Notes: generated by a model from the sequence alone, not told the origin. Shown: positions 42,088 to 54,469, counted from the first letter of the stretch. The stretch is 64,000 nucleotides of DNA from Azorinus chamasolen (GCA_963576725.1 OY755240.1:57226633-57290632); one strand, 5' to 3'. Made by a program: numbers and translations.

Positions 42088-45000
42088 GTGTCATCCCATT
42101 TCATAAAGGTCATATCGGGGCTAAAATTCTCAAAAGTATGTCATTCCATCTATAAACACTGTCACCCCCCTTAAATAGTGTCATTCCATTTCCAAAAGGT
42201 CATAAGGGGGCTACAATGTCTCACAAATATGTCATTCCACCTATACTAACTGTCTATCCACCTCGAATAGTGTCATTCCATTTCCAAAAGATCATATGGG
42301 GCTAAAATGTATCAAAAGTATGTATGTCTCAAAGGTATGTCATTCCACCTATAATAACTGTCATTCCACCTTACAACAGTGTCATTCCATTTCCCAACTG
42401 TCATATGGGGGCTACAATGTCTCAAGAATATGCCTTTTCACCTATAATAACTATCATTATACCTTAAAACATTGTCATTCCATTTCCCAAATGTCATATC
42501 GGGGCTACAATGTCTCAAAGATATGCTATTCTACCTTTATTAACTGTCATTCCACGTTACAACAGTGTCATTCCATTTCCCAAATGTCATATTGGGGCTA
42601 CATTGTCTCAGAAGAATGTCATTCCATCCATAATAACTGTCATTCTACCTTACGACATTGTCATTCCATTTCCAAAAGGTCATATGGGGGCTACAATATC
42701 TCATAAGTATGTCATTCCACCTATAATAACTGTCATTCCACCTTACAACAGTGTCATTCTATTACCCAAAGGACATACTGGGCTACAATGTCTCAAATAT
42801 ATGTCATTTCATCTATAATAACTGTCATTCCACCTTACAACAGTGTCATTCTATTTCCCAAAAGACATATGGGGGCTAAAATGTCTCAACAAATATGTCA
42901 TTCCATCTATAATAAATGTCATTCCATGTCTCAGAAGTATGTCATTTCACCTATAAGCACCGTCATTCCACCTTAAATAGTGTCATTCTATTTCCTAAAG
43001 GTCATAAGGGGGCTACAGTATCTCAACGTTATATCATTCCATCTATAATAATTGTCATTCAACCTCAAATAGTATCATTCTATTTCAAAAAGGTCATATG
43101 GCGGCTACAATGTCTCAAAAGTATGTCAATCCACCTATAATAACTGTCATTCCACATCAAATAGTGTCATTCCAATTCCAAAAGGTCATATGGGGGCTAC
43201 AATGTTTCAAGAGTATGCCATTCTGTCTATAAAAGCTGTCATTCCACCTTACAACGGTGTCATTCCATTTCCCAAATCTCATATCTGGGCTACAAATAAG
43301 AAATATGTCATTCCACCTATAAGCACTGTCTCAGAATGTCTCAGAAGTATATCATTCCACCTATAAGCACCGTCATTCCACCTTAAATAGTGTCATTCCA
43401 TTTCCAAAAGGTCATATGGGGCTACTATGTTTCAAAGGTATGTCATTCCACCTATAATAACAGTCATTCCACCTTACAAACAGTGTCATTCCATTTCCAA
43501 AAGGTCATATGATGACTCCAATGTCTCAAAAGTATGTCATTCCGCCTATAATAACTGTCATTCCACCTTACAACAGTGTCATTCAGTTTCCAAAATGTCA
43601 TATGTCGGCTACAATGTCTCAAAAGTTTATCATTCCGTCTATAATAACTGTCAGTCCACCTTACAACGGTGTCATTCCATTTCCCAAATGTCATATGGGG
43701 GCTACAATGTTACAAAGATATGTCCTTCCACCTATAACTACTGTCATTCCACCTTCAATAGTGTCATTTCTTTTCCAAGAGGTCATATGGAGGCTAGTAT
43801 ATCTCAAAGGTATGTTATTCCACCTATAATAACTGTCATTCCACCTTAAAACAATGTCATTCCTTTTCCAAAAGGTCATATGGTGACTACAATGTCTCAA
43901 AAGTATGTAATTCCGCCTATAATAACTGTCATTCCACCTTACAACAGTGTCATTGCATTTCCCAAATGAAATATCGGGGTTACAAAGTCTCAAAATGATG
44001 TCATTTCACCTATAAGCACTGTCATTCCACCTTAAATAGTGTCATGCTATTTCCAAGAGGTCATATGGGGTTTACAATGTCTCAAAAGTATGTCATTCCG
44101 CCTATAATAACTGTCATTCCACTTTACAACAGTGTCATTCTATTTCCCAAAAGACATATGGGGGCTAAAATGTCTCAACAAATATGTCATTCCATCTATA
44201 ATAAATGTCATTCCACCTTACAACAGTGTCATTCCATTTCAAAAAGGTCATATCGGGGCTATAAGCCTCAGACGTATGTCATTCTACCTATAATAACTGT
44301 CATTCTACCTTACAACAGTGTCATTCCATTTCCAAGAGGTCAAATGTGGGCTACTATGTCTCAACGATATGTCATTCCACCTATAATAACAATCATTCCA
44401 CCTTACAAACAGTGTCATTCCATTTCCAAAAGGTCATATGATGACTTCAATGTCTCAAAAGTATGTCATTCCGCCTATAATAACTGTCATTCCACCTTAC
44501 AACAGTGCCATTCAGTTTCCAAAATGTCATATGTCGGCTACAATGTCTCAAAAGTTTATCATTCCGTCTATAATAACTGTCATTCCACCTTACAACGGTG
44601 TCATTCCATTTCCCAAATGTCATATGGGGGCTACAATGTTACAAAGATATGTCCTTCCACCTATAACTACTGTCATTCCACCTTCAATAGTGTCATTTCT
44701 TTTCCAAGAGGTCATATGGAGGCTAGTATATCTCAAAGGTATGTTATTCCACCTATAATAACTGTGATTCCACCTTAAAACAATGTCATTCCATTTCCAA
44801 AAGGTCATATGGTGACTACAATGTCTCAAAAGTATGTAATTCCGCCTATAATAACTGTCATTCCACCTTACAACAGTGTCATTGCATTTCCCAAATGAAA
44901 TATCGGGGTTACAAAGTCTCAAAATGATGTCATTTCACCTATAAGCACTGTCATTCCACCTTAAATAGTGTCATGCTATTTCCAAGAGGTCATATGGGGT

Positions 45001-48000
45001 TTACAATGTCTCAAAAGTATGTCATTCCGCCTATAATAACTGTCATTCCACCTTACAACAGTGTCATTCTATTTCCCAAAAGACATATGGGGGCTAAAAT
45101 GTCTCAACAAATATGTCATTCCATCTATAATAAATGTCATTCCACCTTACAACAGTGTCATTCCATTTCAAAAAGGTCATATCGGGGCTATAAGCCTCAG
45201 ACGTATGTCATTCCACCTATAAGCACTGGCATTCCACCTTAAATAGTGTCATTCCATTTCCAAAAGGTCATATGGGGGTACAATGTTTCAAAGATATGTC
45301 ATTCCACTTAAAATAACTGTCATTCAACTTTACAACGGTGTCATTGCATTTCCAAAATGTCATATGTGGTCTACTATGTCCCAAAAGTATGTCATTCCGT
45401 CTACAATAAGTGTCATTCTACCTTACATCAGTGTCACCTTAAAACATTGTCATTCCATTTCAAAATGGTCATATGGTGACTACAACGTCTTAAAGGATGT
45501 AATTCTGTCTATAATAACTGTCATTCCACCTTACAACAGTGTCATTGCATTTCCCAAATGTCATATCGAGGTTACAACGTCGAAGATGTATGTCATTTCA
45601 CCTATAAGCACTGTCATTCCACCATAAGTAGTGTCATTCTATTTCCAAAAGGTCATATGGGGCTTACAATGTCTCAAAAGTATGTCAATCTGCCTATAAT
45701 AATTATCATTCCAACTTGTAACAGTGCCATTCTATTTCCCAAAAGACATATGGGGGCTACAATGTCTCAGCGGTATGCCATATCACCTATAAGCACTGTC
45801 ATTCCACCTTAAATAGTGTCATTTCATTTCCAAAGGTCAAAAGGGGGCTACAATGTCTCAAAAGTATGTTATACCACCTATAAGCACTGTCATTCCATCT
45901 TAAATAGTGTCATTTCATTTCCAAAAGGTCATAAAGGGGCTACAATGTCTCAAAAGTTTGTCATCCCACCTATAATAACTGTCATTCCACCTCAAATAGT
46001 GTCATTCCATTTCCAAAATGACATATGGGGTCTACTATGTCTCCAAAGTATGTCATTCAGTCTATAATAAGTGTCATTCTACCTTACAACAGTGTCATTC
46101 CATTTCCTAAATGTCAAATGGGGGCTACAAAGTCTCAAAAGTATGTAATTGCACCTATAAGCACTGTCTTTTAACCATAAGTAGTGTCATTCCATTTCCA
46201 AAAGGTCATATGGGGGCTACAATGTCTCAAAGGTATGTCATTCCGCCTATAATAACTGTCATTCCATTTTACAACAGTGACATTCGATTTCCCAAAAGAC
46301 ATATGGGGGCTACAATGTCTAAAACATATGTCATTCCATCTATAATAACTGTCATTCCACCTTACAACAGTGTCATTCCATTTCAAAAAGGTCATATCGG
46401 GGATAAAAAGCCTAAGAAGTATGTCATTCCACCTATAAGCACTGTCATTCCAGATTAAATAGTGTCATTCCATTTCCAAAAGGTCATAAGGGGATACAAA
46501 GTCTCAAAAGTATGTCATTCCACCTATAATAACTGTCATTCCACCTCAAATGGTGTCATTCCAAATCCAAAAGGTCATATGGGGGCTACAATGTCTCAAA
46601 TGTATGTCATTCTCTCTATTATAACTGTCATTCCACCTTACAACGGTGTCATTCCATTTCCCAAATGTCATATAGGGGCTACAATGTTTCAGATATATGT
46701 CATTTCACCTTACAACAGTGTCATTCAGTTTCCAAAATGTCACATTAGCGCTACAAAGTCTCAGAAGTATGTTATTCCACCTATTAGCACTGTCATTCTA
46801 CCTATAATAGTGTCATTCCATTTCCAAAATGTCATATGGGGTCTGCTATGTCTCAAAGGTAGGTCATTCCACCTATAATAACTGTCACTTCACCTTAAAA
46901 CAGTGTCATTCCATTTCCAAAAGGTCATATGGTGACTACAATGTTTCAAAGATATGTCATTCCACTTATGATAACTGTCATTGAACCTCAAATAGTGTCA
47001 TTCGAATTACAAAAGGTCATATGGGGGCTACAATGTCTCATAAATTTGTCATTCTGTCTATAATAATTGTCATTCCACCTTACAACGGTGTCATTCCATT
47101 TCTTAAATGTCATATGGGAGGCTACAATGCTTTATAGATGTCATTTCACCTTACAACAGTGTCATTCAGTTTCCAAAATGTCATATTGGCACTACAAAGT
47201 CTCATAAGTATGTCATTCCACCTATAAGCACTATCATTCCACCATAAATAGTGTCATTCCATTTCTAAAATATCATATGGGGGCTACTATGTCTCAAAGG
47301 TATGTCATTCCACCTATAATAACTGTCATTCCACCTTAAAACAGTGTCATTCCATTTGCAAAAGGTCATATGGTGACTACAATATCTGAAAAGTACGTCA
47401 TTCCGTCTACAACAGTGTCATTACATTTCCCAAATGTCATATCGAGGCTACAATGTCTCAAGGATATGTTAATCTACCTATAATAACTGTCATTTCACCT
47501 TTTAACAGTGTCGTTTCATTTCCAAAAGGTCATATCGGGGCTACAAAGTCTCATAAGTATGTCATTCCACCTATAAGAACTGTCATTCCACCTTAAAAAG
47601 TGTCATTCCATTTCCAAAAGGTCATATGGCGGATACAATGTCTCAAAAGTATGTCATTCCGCCTATAATAAGTGTCATTCTACCATACAACAGTGTCATT
47701 CTATTTCGAAAAGTTCAAATGGGGGCTACAAAGTCTCAGAAGTATGTCATTCGGCCTAAAAGCACTGTCATTCCACCTTAAGTAGTGTCATTCCATTTCC
47801 AAAAGGCCATATGGAGGCTACAATGTCTCAAAAGTATGTCATTCCGCCTATAATAACTGTCATTCTACCTTATTACAATGTAATTTCATTTCCAAAAGGT
47901 CATAGGGCGGCTACAATGTCTCAAATGTATGTCATTCTATCTATAACCATTGTCATTCCATCTTATAACAAACTGAATGACAAGGGACCAGTCATTGGTA

Positions 48001-48058
48001 AAATACTACCTTTCATTCGTCATTCCATTTTCATTCGTCATTCGTTTTAGGGAGTCCC
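42088..48058 (-). repeat. Foldback right arm, about 64 monomers of 93 bp in opposite orientation
   Basis: The same monomers appear as TGTCATTCC-bearing units. Because 93 is a multiple of three, long ORFs (up to 244 codons at 44044-44778) stay open across monomers, giving 31-residue periodic translations such as CHSTLQQCHSISK. They are not genes. Confidence 0.93.
43433..45213. repeat. Recent 929-bp (10-monomer) tandem duplication inside the right arm
   Basis: Rare variants recur 929 bp apart: GGTCATATGATGACT at 43502 and 44431, and the sequence behind the identical start at 44044 and 44973. The two copies (about 43433-44284 and 44362-45213) are nearly identical, whereas neighbouring monomers differ strongly. 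Confidence 0.9.
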
Positions 48059-49450
48059 AGAGTAATAGCCTGCAAATCTTAAGAATTGGCGTACATCTGT
48101 AATGTTAGAGGGTTCAGACCAATTGGTCAAATCACTGATTTTTTCCAGGATCTGTTTAGAAGTATTAAATAATTCAAATTTTGAAGCTTTCAGCTTTCAG
48201 CTTTCAACTTTACATTGTCCGAAAGCAATGCTGGAAAACAGACTTCTAACGTTCAATATGCTCTTCAAAGGTACGGGAGAAGATAAGTATGTCTCAATGA
48301 ATATAAAACATTCATTGAGATGCACATCACCCATGCACTTGTCCATCATCCGCTGCAAACAAACGCGAACGTTGGTTTAACCAAAACTGAGTCTGATGAA
48401 CTTATAAAATCCAAGATTTCCAATTGAAAAAGCCGCCTTATGATTACCTTCCTTAATCATTTCCACTTGTCAATATCCACTTGTATGGTCTAACTTTGAA
48501 AAATATTTAGATCCATAGTGAGTGTCAACAGTGTCATCAAAACGTGTTAAAACACACATGCATCCTTCCTAGTCCTCGTATAGAGAAGGTCACAGTCAAT
48601 ACAAAAGCGAAGACAGCTAGAGAAGGTCACAGTCGATACAAAAGCAAAGACAGCTAGAGAAGGTCACAGTCAATACAAAAGCTAAGACAGCTAGAGAAGG
48701 TCACAGTCAATACAAAAGCGAAGACAGCTAGAGAAGGTCACAGTCAATACAAAAGCAAAGACAGCTAGAGAAGGTCACAGTCAATACAAAAGCAAAGACA
48801 GCTAGAGAAGGCCACAGTCAATACAAAAGCGAAGACAGCTAGAGAAGGTCACAGTCAATACAAAAGCGAAGACAGCTAGAGAAGGTCACAGTCAATACAA
48901 AAGCAAAGACAGCTAGAGAAGGTCACAGTCAATACAAAAGCGAAGACAGCTATCTTTCTTCCTGAGCAAAACTATGTTGGACGAGAAACGACTAGTAGAA
49001 TATCTTATGACACCCGCTTCCAGCACATCTTTAACATGCTGTCTCATATCCTTTTACAAAGCAGGAGGAATCTTCCTATATGACATGTTGAATGGTCGTT
49101 CATCCTTTAGCACATTTCTATACTGAAGTAAAGCAGTCGTTCCAAGGTAAGTTGGACTCTTGGGAGAAAATATGAGTCTAGTTACCGAACACTTGTCAAG
49201 CCCTAAGGACATTTCCTTCAGACAAAAGAGAATATATTGATATTAATGCCAAGATCATCCAAATGAGGATTTGAAGAGCCCTTACTAGGATTAGAAATAG
49301 ACAAAGCAAGAATATAATTATTCAGTAAGTATATACAAGACATTAACCTTTAACCTATCACCACAGTGATTCAGATTAACAAGTCTGAGACACACAGCAT
49401 AATCTAAATCAACGCCCAAGCAAGTTCTGTATGTTTATTTGAGGCGGTAT
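48059..49450 (-). pseudogene. Gypsy retrotransposon 2, reverse transcriptase part
   Basis: Minus-strand text from about 49170: DERPFNMSYRKIPPAL, DMRQHVKDVLEAGVIRYSTS, SSNIVL and RFCID (RT entry), then a 37-bp tandem array (48582-48951), HKAAFSIGNLGFYKF-like palm sequence, QRMMDKCMGDVHLNECFIF near 48340-48280, and DVRQFLRFAGYYS ending at the foldback insertion. The catalytic YxDD position is changed to a non-acidic form (FIFIETY). Many stops and shifts. It joins the RNase H part across the 10.8-kb insertion. Confidence 0.8.
48582..48951. repeat. 37-bp tandem repeat, ten copies, inside RT remnant
   Basis: AGAGAAGGTCACAGTCAATA starts every 37 bp from 48582 to 48915 with almost no differences (GCGAAG or GCAAAG or GCTAAG). 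The unit overlaps the coding region of RFCIDYR-like text, so it arose by expansion of a piece of Gypsy 2 pol. 37 bp is not a codon multiple. Confidence 0.95.
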
Positions 49451-50750
49451 TAAACGCCTGTAGCATAAATGAAAAATTAAATACTAAACCCTAACTATTG
49501 GTGACTATAACAATTTAGAATTTCAACAATACATGGCCGCGAGATACCGAAACAGAATAAAATCACTCAATATAATTCAACATAGACTTCGCTCAGTACT
49601 TACCAGATACATGGAGTAAGTTGACTTATCATAATAAAGTTGTTGTCGTGAGACAACAAAATAAAGCAAACTATGAAATAACTATGCCTTATGTATCATT
49701 ATGCTACCATCAATATTGTCTGGAACGCACTGAGCTGATAAGGTGGGGACGCACAGGAAGAAGTTAGAAAGAAAGTCCATGCAAAGCATGCGCTATCTGT
49801 ATCTCATTACTGTTCTCATACACCGATGTGTACGTGATATAAAGAGATATACATGTGTAAAGACACGTATGAAAGCAGATGACATTTCATTCATTTCAAT
49901 TAAATGGAACCCTGGTTCCACAAAGCTTAATCAGATTGCACTTTAGCAATATGGAACCCTGGTTACAATTAAATATCATTTTCGTCAGTGATTAATTTTG
50001 ATACAACTTTTGTTGAAATAATTTTCAGAATTGGAAGACCCCGTTTGAGTTATTCAGCAAAAAAATGTTAAAGGCCTTTGCGTAGTTGAAACAGTTTTTG
50101 ATGTATTCATGATCAGTGGTTTAGAACGGCAAGTAACTCTATCGCTGTTCTGTCTGTATTCCTAATTTCAATATCTGCTGAATATCATGACCAAAATACT
50201 TATAATGCAATATGGAAGATGGAACATTGTAGCCATTTTAGAAAGTAAAGAAACAGATCTATCAAATACCATTACTAAACATAGCAGATCCTAATCAGAC
50301 AACTCCTATATGAGCAATCAGATCTGGATGTTTGTAAATGCGACAATGAGTTTGTATAAAAGAAAAGGTTATCTTTGTTCCACTGTCATTCAATAGACAA
50401 TTTTAGTATTGGTGCAAAACAGTACAGTCGCTGCATTCAAACATAATACACAACCTCTGAAATGAGACCAAGGATTGATTCTGCTTTGTTTGTTTATGAA
50501 ATAACATATTCTGGCATGAATATTCATGGAGTGGATGGTTAAATTATGACTAATTAGAATTATTTTCATTAACAGATGTTTCCTTCCTGAAATTATTTTC
50601 TATATACAACATGTATGCATTTCTATTAAAAGGTCTCTACATATACAGACGCGTACTCAAATACTATAATCGTCTTTGCTCCACCAAACCCAAACCCTTC
50701 GAGATGATTCTAAAGAGATGTCACAACATAGGGTTTGGTAGAGAAATAAA
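49451..50750. other. Interval without genes; family B repeat at 50130-50365
   Basis: The family B copy shares GGAACATTGTAGCCATTTTA and the GATC core with 26600-26840. Nothing else is recognised. Confidence 0.55.
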
Positions 50751-50756
50751 TTCTGA

Positions 50757-50875
50757 AGGGAGGTGATCCCCCGAAAGCAAAAATTGCAACACAAAAAGAG
50801 AAAATTGCAGACTCGGTTTTATTGAGTCTGTTCATGTGCAGTAATTGAGAGTGCAACACTGCTCACGCCCCCTAG
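50757..50875. mobile_element. Second copy of the 120-bp element at 8798-8915
   Basis: Shares GAGAAAATTGCAGACTCGGT, TTTATTGAGTCTGTTCATG and CACTGCTCACGCCCCCTAG with the first copy. Confidence 0.85.
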
Positions 50876-51187
50876 AATTTATTTTCTTTTGAGGAGTGGT
50901 CACAACATAGTATTTGGTGGCGAAATAAAGAAGTTCTTCTTGAAAATGTTTTAATTTTCGCATCTTATATGAACCTTAAATGGTGTCAAGCATCAACAGT
51001 TAGTTCCAGTTCTGGCACGCTATAATTTAACGCTGAAGTTTGAAAGTGGAATAGCCCACACTTCTAATAATGTAGAGTCCAAAGATATGCGAGAGAATCT
51101 GGTGGTCTTTTTGTGCCGTGTATACATTTATCAGCACAGATAACCGACTGGTTGACACACTGCTACCACCTGCTTCACATACACATA

Positions 51188-52122
51188 CGAGGGGAGATTG
51201 ATAAGTTCGCGGAATTGCTTAATTATTTAAACATGGAATAGAAAACTAAAAAACTAAACGTACCACGAGATACGTTTACTCACGACTAACATAGAGCTCA
51301 AATATTATATAGATACATTGAACAATAACGTTTTCATTAAACATTGAACAATAGTACTATGTAGTACTTGAAGCACGCCGACGTCAACGTTGGGTCACAC
51401 TGACGTTACGTAAAGGTCAAAGTCTACTGCATGTTTAACTTTCTCGACGTAATCACCACCTGTGGTCACACACATTTAATGTCTATGTACCCATTGGTCA
51501 AATGTAACCTTAAACCAATCCTCACTGAATGATGAAATTATTCCATGTGTCTTGTTATGTTATTCTAAAGATGTTTCAAACCGTTGGACTCTAAGTTCCT
51601 TCTTCAGATCACGGAACAGACGAATGTCCAAAGGGGCTAAAACTCGTCGACAACCACTGAAGTTCTACCATCCCTAAACATGTCGTGCCATTTGTAGAGA
51701 AATGTTTTTTCCACAGGTTGGTAATGTATCTGTGTTTTTAATTTGTTTTGGTGTTTCTACCGGTGAAAGTTTGAGTACCATACACAATTTGACAACTGCA
51801 CGCCACTCAGTGTCATCTGTTGACGTCATGCGCCGTTTTGAAGCCATGACCATAAAGCGCTGATGCGAAATAACCGGCCTTCACAATGTCTTCAAACTTT
51901 CTGGAAAGGACGTCGAAACCTCACGCTAACAACAGTTTAATTCCCGCCAAATATGCGCTAAATTTGACTGCGCACTACCATGCTTAGTGAATTCAGAATA
52001 TGTAAAATAACACCGTGCTTAAAGTCACCAAACAGTGGTTGCTATGGATACCACTTATTCTTCTTACGTGTAAAATGTCTATTTACCTACCCGAATTCCG
52101 CGAATTTATTAATCAGCCCTCG
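51188..52122 (-). mobile_element. Internally deleted mariner element
   Basis: Inverted ends CGAGGGGAGATTGATAAGTT and, complementing, AATTTATTAATCAGCCCTCG, with TA on both outer sides. Minus-strand coding remnants: N-terminal part from about 51850 (RAVVKLCMVLKLSPVETPKQ, helix-turn-helix region) and C-terminal part from about 51640 (LAPLDIRLFRDLKKELRVQR, then GDYVEKVKHAVDF-like text). The central catalytic region between them is deleted and stops are present. Length 935 bp against about 1.3 kb for a complete mariner. Confidence 0.85.
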
Positions 52123-52194
52123 TACATAGATATATTTTTGATGGTCACTTAAGATAAGTTCTACTGTATATGCATTCAACTGTCTTTGACCCAC

Positions 52195-52715
52195 CGCCGG
52201 ACATGGTATACATGGGCCATGTTGATTTTATAAGAGAGGACTGCCGACCTGTCCTGCTCACAGATGCAGCAAGGCACTTCCGAAATGTATATGCGCACTA
52301 GGGTAAGGACATGGCCAGGTCAGGTTCAACGCAGGAAACCTCTACCTGGTGGTCTTAGGCGGAAGCAGTTTGAATGGACGTTCCGACTGCGATGTCCTTG
52401 TCCGGGCACACTGACAGCCCAGTGGTATAGAGATGCGATTCTGGATACCCGGTTATATTGCATGCTGGTGCTGTGGGTGATGGGCTCAGTCTAATGGAGA
52501 TCATGTCCGTCTTCATACCGTACATGCTGTGCAATAATTCCCGCTAAGGGAGGAACTTTTACACGTGGACTATCCAGTCCGACACTTAACATAAATCTCA
52601 TCGACTATATATGGAATGGGATGAATTTCCACCCATCAAGTTCAGTCAAGAAGTATTCAGGGGTTTGGTCGCATGTTGGTCCAAGAAGTGCAGAAACCGT
52701 CCAAAGCTGCTTTAC
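52195..52715 (+). pseudogene. Tc1-like transposase fragment
   Basis: Degraded, frame-shifting text on the plus strand: VQRRKPLPGGLRRKQFEW (HTH end and linker), then GTLTAQWYRDAILDTRLYCM in the catalytic domain (typical GT.TA..YRD.ILD), and LNINLIDYIWNGM corresponding to the SPDLNPIEHLWD motif. Catalytic residues are not all preserved. No terminal repeats found. Confidence 0.7.
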
Positions 52716-52960
52716 CCTTTACTCCGTGAATATTCAGGATAGAAATAATGATATCATGAATATTATTATTTTTTATTTTTTTAAAATAGCACATGGACAC
52801 GGGAATATTTAGCCATAGATGAATCTGTAGAATTATATCTACATTATTTCATAATCAAACAGAGCAGACCTTGATCAGACGGCTCCTATTGTAGCCGTCT
52901 GATCTGGGTATACACTGTTCGCAAAGGCGTAGAAAGGCGTGTTTATGGAGTAAAGGATTA
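52711..52960. mobile_element. MITE, TTAACCCTTTACTCC family
   Basis: TTTACCCTTTACTCCGTGAA at the left and TTATGGAGTAAAGGATTA at the right, with a core CGGCTCCTATTGTAGCCG flanked by GATCAGA and TCTGATC. Confidence 0.85.
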
Positions 52961-54469
52961 TCGAATATTTATTCTAGCTGTTTTCTATCAGAAACATTGC
53001 GTTGTGCAACGTGGTCACAAGGAAATGTCAACTGCACAATTATTATCTATATTAATGATGTTTACTACTAATCCATTAGATAATTACCTTATGTGCTTTC
53101 ATTCTGAAAAAACGTATCTCTTGTGTGTATGTTAAAGTGCGACTAGAATGCCAGACAAATTAATGTTGTCAAGCAATTCATTGTTCCCCACCAGAGACAG
53201 CCCTTAGCATTTCGTTATCTGGCTGTGGACTAATCGGGGATATTATCTTTTTATCACACGTTTATGAGTGATGCTGTGTAATATTTTATTAATGGACCAT
53301 TTACAGGGCAGTAGAATCATTTCATTCATTTTTTCAAAGCGGCTGTTGATTCATTTAAGTGGAGCTATCTTTCTGCCCTGTTGGGTGGTTGAGTCATGGT
53401 CAGAGAATCGAATTAATACGACGTATTTGATGCTCTGCTTTCCTAAAATACTTCAAAAAGAATTGTTTCAACTCTGACCCAACCGGATGAGGAGATATCA
53501 TTCGGACACAAATTAAAGACATGCCTTTAATTAAACTGATGTTAAGGCCAGGTTAAGGGTCACATAGATATCAAAGTAGAAAGAGAAACTCCGCCATCCA
53601 AATTTGCATATAAAAGTGGAAATGTTAACCAAAGCGATCAAGGTGACATCCTCCAGACAAAAAGATGGACGAAAGGATGGACGAAAGGACAGACGGAAAG
53701 ACGGACGGTATTCAAACCTATAGCCGCCAATCCATGACTAATCGACATGTACTAGCGTTTTAACCCTACCCCTGTTCCTTCTATTGTTATTTTAAATTTC
53801 AATATATACTGATTTTTAATGAACAAAACTGTTGAACTATGGAAGGTGGAACATTGTAGCTATTTTAGAAGGTAAAGGAACAGAACTACCAATTTCCGTT
53901 AGCAAATAGTGCATACCTAGATCTGGGTCTACCTGTTTGCAAATGTGTAAAACATTTTCTTCTCATACATTCATGTACTAGTGAGGGCTATTTACCTGAA
54001 CAGCAAGATAAATAAGCTTACTTTGTAATTTGCTGTGGATAAATTAGTCACATATATTGATGGCTAACTTAACATGAACTTTATTAGCAGGTATCGTGTA
54101 ACTTTCTATTTTACTCTTACTTTTCACTAGAAAACACCATAGGGGGTTTAGCAGATTAATAACAGACATCAGATGTTCACAGCTTCTGTTAAATATCCTG
54201 ATTTTAGCAGGTATTGTCCTGTTTTATTAACCTGTCAAATTATAGGCTTGCTGAACACGCCATATATAGCTTCGGTTGATATCGATCGTTTCCGCTAATA
54301 AAAGCTTTCTTACTTGGCTCATTCGAGTGCTTGTACATTTATTGTGAATTTCGTGAAAAGCGTTTGAAAAATGGGTTTACCCAAGCTAAATATATCCTTT
54401 CAGTGACGTAGAATTATATTCACATTTGACAGGTCAATAAAACAGGACAATACAAAAATATCAAAAATC
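52961..54469. other. Interval without genes; family B repeat at 53770-53975
   Basis: Includes a GGACGAAAGGACAGACGG-type simple stretch at 53665-53710 and the family B copy. No convincing ORF. Confidence 0.55.

Larger units (their letters stand above)
37247..48058. mobile_element. Giant foldback element made of 93-bp tandem repeats in two inverted arms
   Basis: The ends are mirror images for about 150 bp: GGGACTCCCTAAAACGAATG at 37247 and CATTCGTTTTAGGGAGTCCC ending at 48058 differ by only a few bases further in. From the tips inward both arms are tandem arrays of a 93-bp monomer with three GGAATGACA words, in forward orientation on the left and reverse on the right. The arms meet at 42087 (TGACAC A GTGTCA) with no unique core. 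The right arm is about 6.0 kb; the left is about 2.5 kb after removing an insertion at about 37553-39845. No transposase is encoded. The layout recalls Drosophila FB elements, in which long inverted repeats are built of short direct repeats. It sits inside the pol region of Gypsy 2. Confidence 0.88.

Noticed and set aside
43427..46878. Long ORFs with CHST.QQCHSIS or VIPPIITVIPPYNSVI text
   Set aside because: They follow the 93-bp repeat, occur in several frames at once, and include stops wherever a monomer has an indel. Not genes.
39846..48058. CRISPR-like array (short words such as GGAATGACA at intervals)
   Set aside because: The whole 93-bp unit repeats, spacers are not unique, and the genome is eukaryotic.
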